From JBNKDD01 sp050288085 (lineage in GTDB: Bacteria; Chloroflexota; Anaerolineae; Aggregatilineales; UBA3940), in the NCBI GenBank assembly GCA_050288085.1, contig JBNKDD010000308.1:1-6740 (forward strand): DNA of 6,740 nt, read 5' to 3'. Every line of letters begins with the position of its first letter. Within the stretch, counting starts at the first letter, position 1. Shown piece by piece: positions 6,051 through 6,740 of the stretch. The notes under the pieces are model-generated. The model saw only the letters and a list, made by a program, of their open reading frames with translations, was not told the DNA's origin and searched no databases. The translations under genes and the position numbers were made by a program.

Positions 6051-6594
6051 TTATTGAGACCAATCAAGAAAGGTGAGATTATCATAGCGGCAGCACAAGT
6101 GCGACCACGTTTGTTCTTGGTGCCGGGAAAATAGCCTTTGATCACTTTTTCGACCTGCCTGCCCGCTGGCATCCCGCTGGTATCCAGTATCCACATCCAG
6201 CACCAGACACTTCACCCGGTAGTCATGCCGAAACGCCCGGCTGTGCTGTTCAAAAATGCTCTGCATCGCCTGATGCATCTGTTCAACCGTTTCTGCCTCA
6301 CAGCAGTTCAGCGTTTCGCTGATCACCGACTGTTCTGCTCATCGTTCCCACCCGAAGGCGCGCTGCAGTCCCTCATCCGGCCTGACCCGGATGTTGACTT
6401 CCACATTTCCCTGCCCACCCGCCAGTATATTAATGAATGCATCCAGCAGCTTTTCGAGCGGCGTATCCTTGATGACTTTCTGCTGGATTTCAACCGCTTC
6501 TTCAATTACTTTCCAGATACCCTTTTGCCTGATCCACAGGCCGAGTGCAGCCAATCAATCCGGCACGGGCCGATATTCGAGTATACTTTGTCAT
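6051..6594 (-). pseudogene. N-terminal part of a broken DDE transposase
   Basis: Reads from ATG 6592-6594, with ribosome site AAAGGAG (6606-6612) ten bases upstream. Product begins MTKYTRISARAGLI, then after a one-base insertion near 6551-6552 continues ALGLWIRQKGIWKVIEEAV, TPLEKLLDAFINILAG and RPDEGLQRAFG. An in-frame TGA (6339-6341) stands where Cys is expected before AEQSVISETLNCC. The line goes on through SRAFRHDYR to LVLDVD, which should carry the first catalytic Asp; a 7-bp tandem duplication (6180-6193) then shifts the frame, beyond which SGMPAGRQVEKV and GYFPGTKNKRGRT are readable in another frame. Nothing resembling the rest of the catalytic domain follows; the remnant ends against the OsmC promoter. 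It resembles transposases of the ISNCY/IS1380-like kind that I associate with Chloroflexota, but I cannot name the family firmly. Clearly inactive. Confidence 0.8.
6180..6193. repeat. GTATCCA tandem duplication breaking the transposase frame
   Basis: GTATCCA is present twice in direct succession (6180-6186, 6187-6193). Removing one copy makes the minus strand read LDVDTSGMPAGRQVEKV without a break, joining the two frames of the remnant. It is thus the likely inactivating change at this point. Confidence 0.75.
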
Positions 6595-6740
6595 GGTGAC
6601 AGTTCTCCTTTGCAAGCCTTAGGTTTGGGTACCTTTAATCTTGCTCAGTAAACTGTCGCTGTCACATGTCTTTTGTAAATGTGCCTGTACTGCGGTTGAA
6701 TTCCTGGACAGATTTACGGGTTAGATAAGGGAGGCTCAAC
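6595..6740. other. Non-coding region with a ribosome site at the window edge
   Basis: Upstream flank of the transposase remnant. It contains 7-bp inverted copies GTGACAG (6596-6602) and CTGTCAC (6659-6665), and CACAT/ATGTG (6663-6667, 6679-6683); either could belong to an element end, but no partner end was found. At the right edge AAGGGAGG (6727-6734) is a near-perfect plus-strand ribosome site with six bases left, so a gene probably starts at about 6741. No matching promoter with good spacing was found. Confidence 0.5.

Noticed and set aside
1..6740. CRISPR arrays, tRNA or rRNA genes, riboswitches
   Set aside because: No regularly spaced repeats, cloverleaf arms or conserved rRNA segments were seen on either strand.

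Overview
The window looks like a chromosomal segment of a free-living bacterium. The tandem short M29 aminopeptidases, the YhfA-type OsmC protein and the mixture of decayed transposases are what I would expect in Chloroflexota (Anaerolineae-like). That placement rests on remembered protein resemblance, not on a search, and is moderate at best.

Layout. Positions 1-435 (+) hold the C-terminal ATPase part of a sensor histidine kinase whose start lies outside the window. Positions about 440-1850 are an insertion-sequence graveyard: the N-terminal piece of one transposase (520-843, +) stops where a second, opposite-strand ISKra4-like transposase remnant (863-1830, -) begins. Positions 1953-4842 form a compact transcription unit on +: a promoter, thiol peroxidase tpx (2026-2547), then two paralogous M29 metallo-aminopeptidases (2551-3654 and 3686-4789), closed by a strong hairpin. 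On the minus strand, converging on that hairpin, are an OsmC-family protein (5552-5965) and an unusual response regulator (4838-5470). Positions 6051-6594 (-) are a third broken transposase. The last 150 bases have no gene but end in a ribosome-binding-site-like motif that suggests a plus-strand gene starting just past the window.

How it fits together. Two thiol-based antioxidant proteins (Tpx, OsmC) sit on either side of a peptidase pair and a signalling protein. Tpx would remove peroxides in the cytoplasm, OsmC-type proteins commonly act on organic hydroperoxides or related reactive species, and the aminopeptidases would recycle peptides. Co-transcription of tpx with the peptidases is well supported by spacing (3 and 31 bp). 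A functional link to osmC or the regulator is only positional. All five genes between the transposase remnants are intact, while the transposases on both sides carry stops and frame breaks.

The most informative observations are: the frame of two unrelated transposase remnants can be restored by removing one copy of a short tandem duplication (4 bp and 7 bp); the peptidase pair diverges very unevenly along its length; and the response regulator lacks the conserved receiver lysine. I found no convincing new defence or mobile system.
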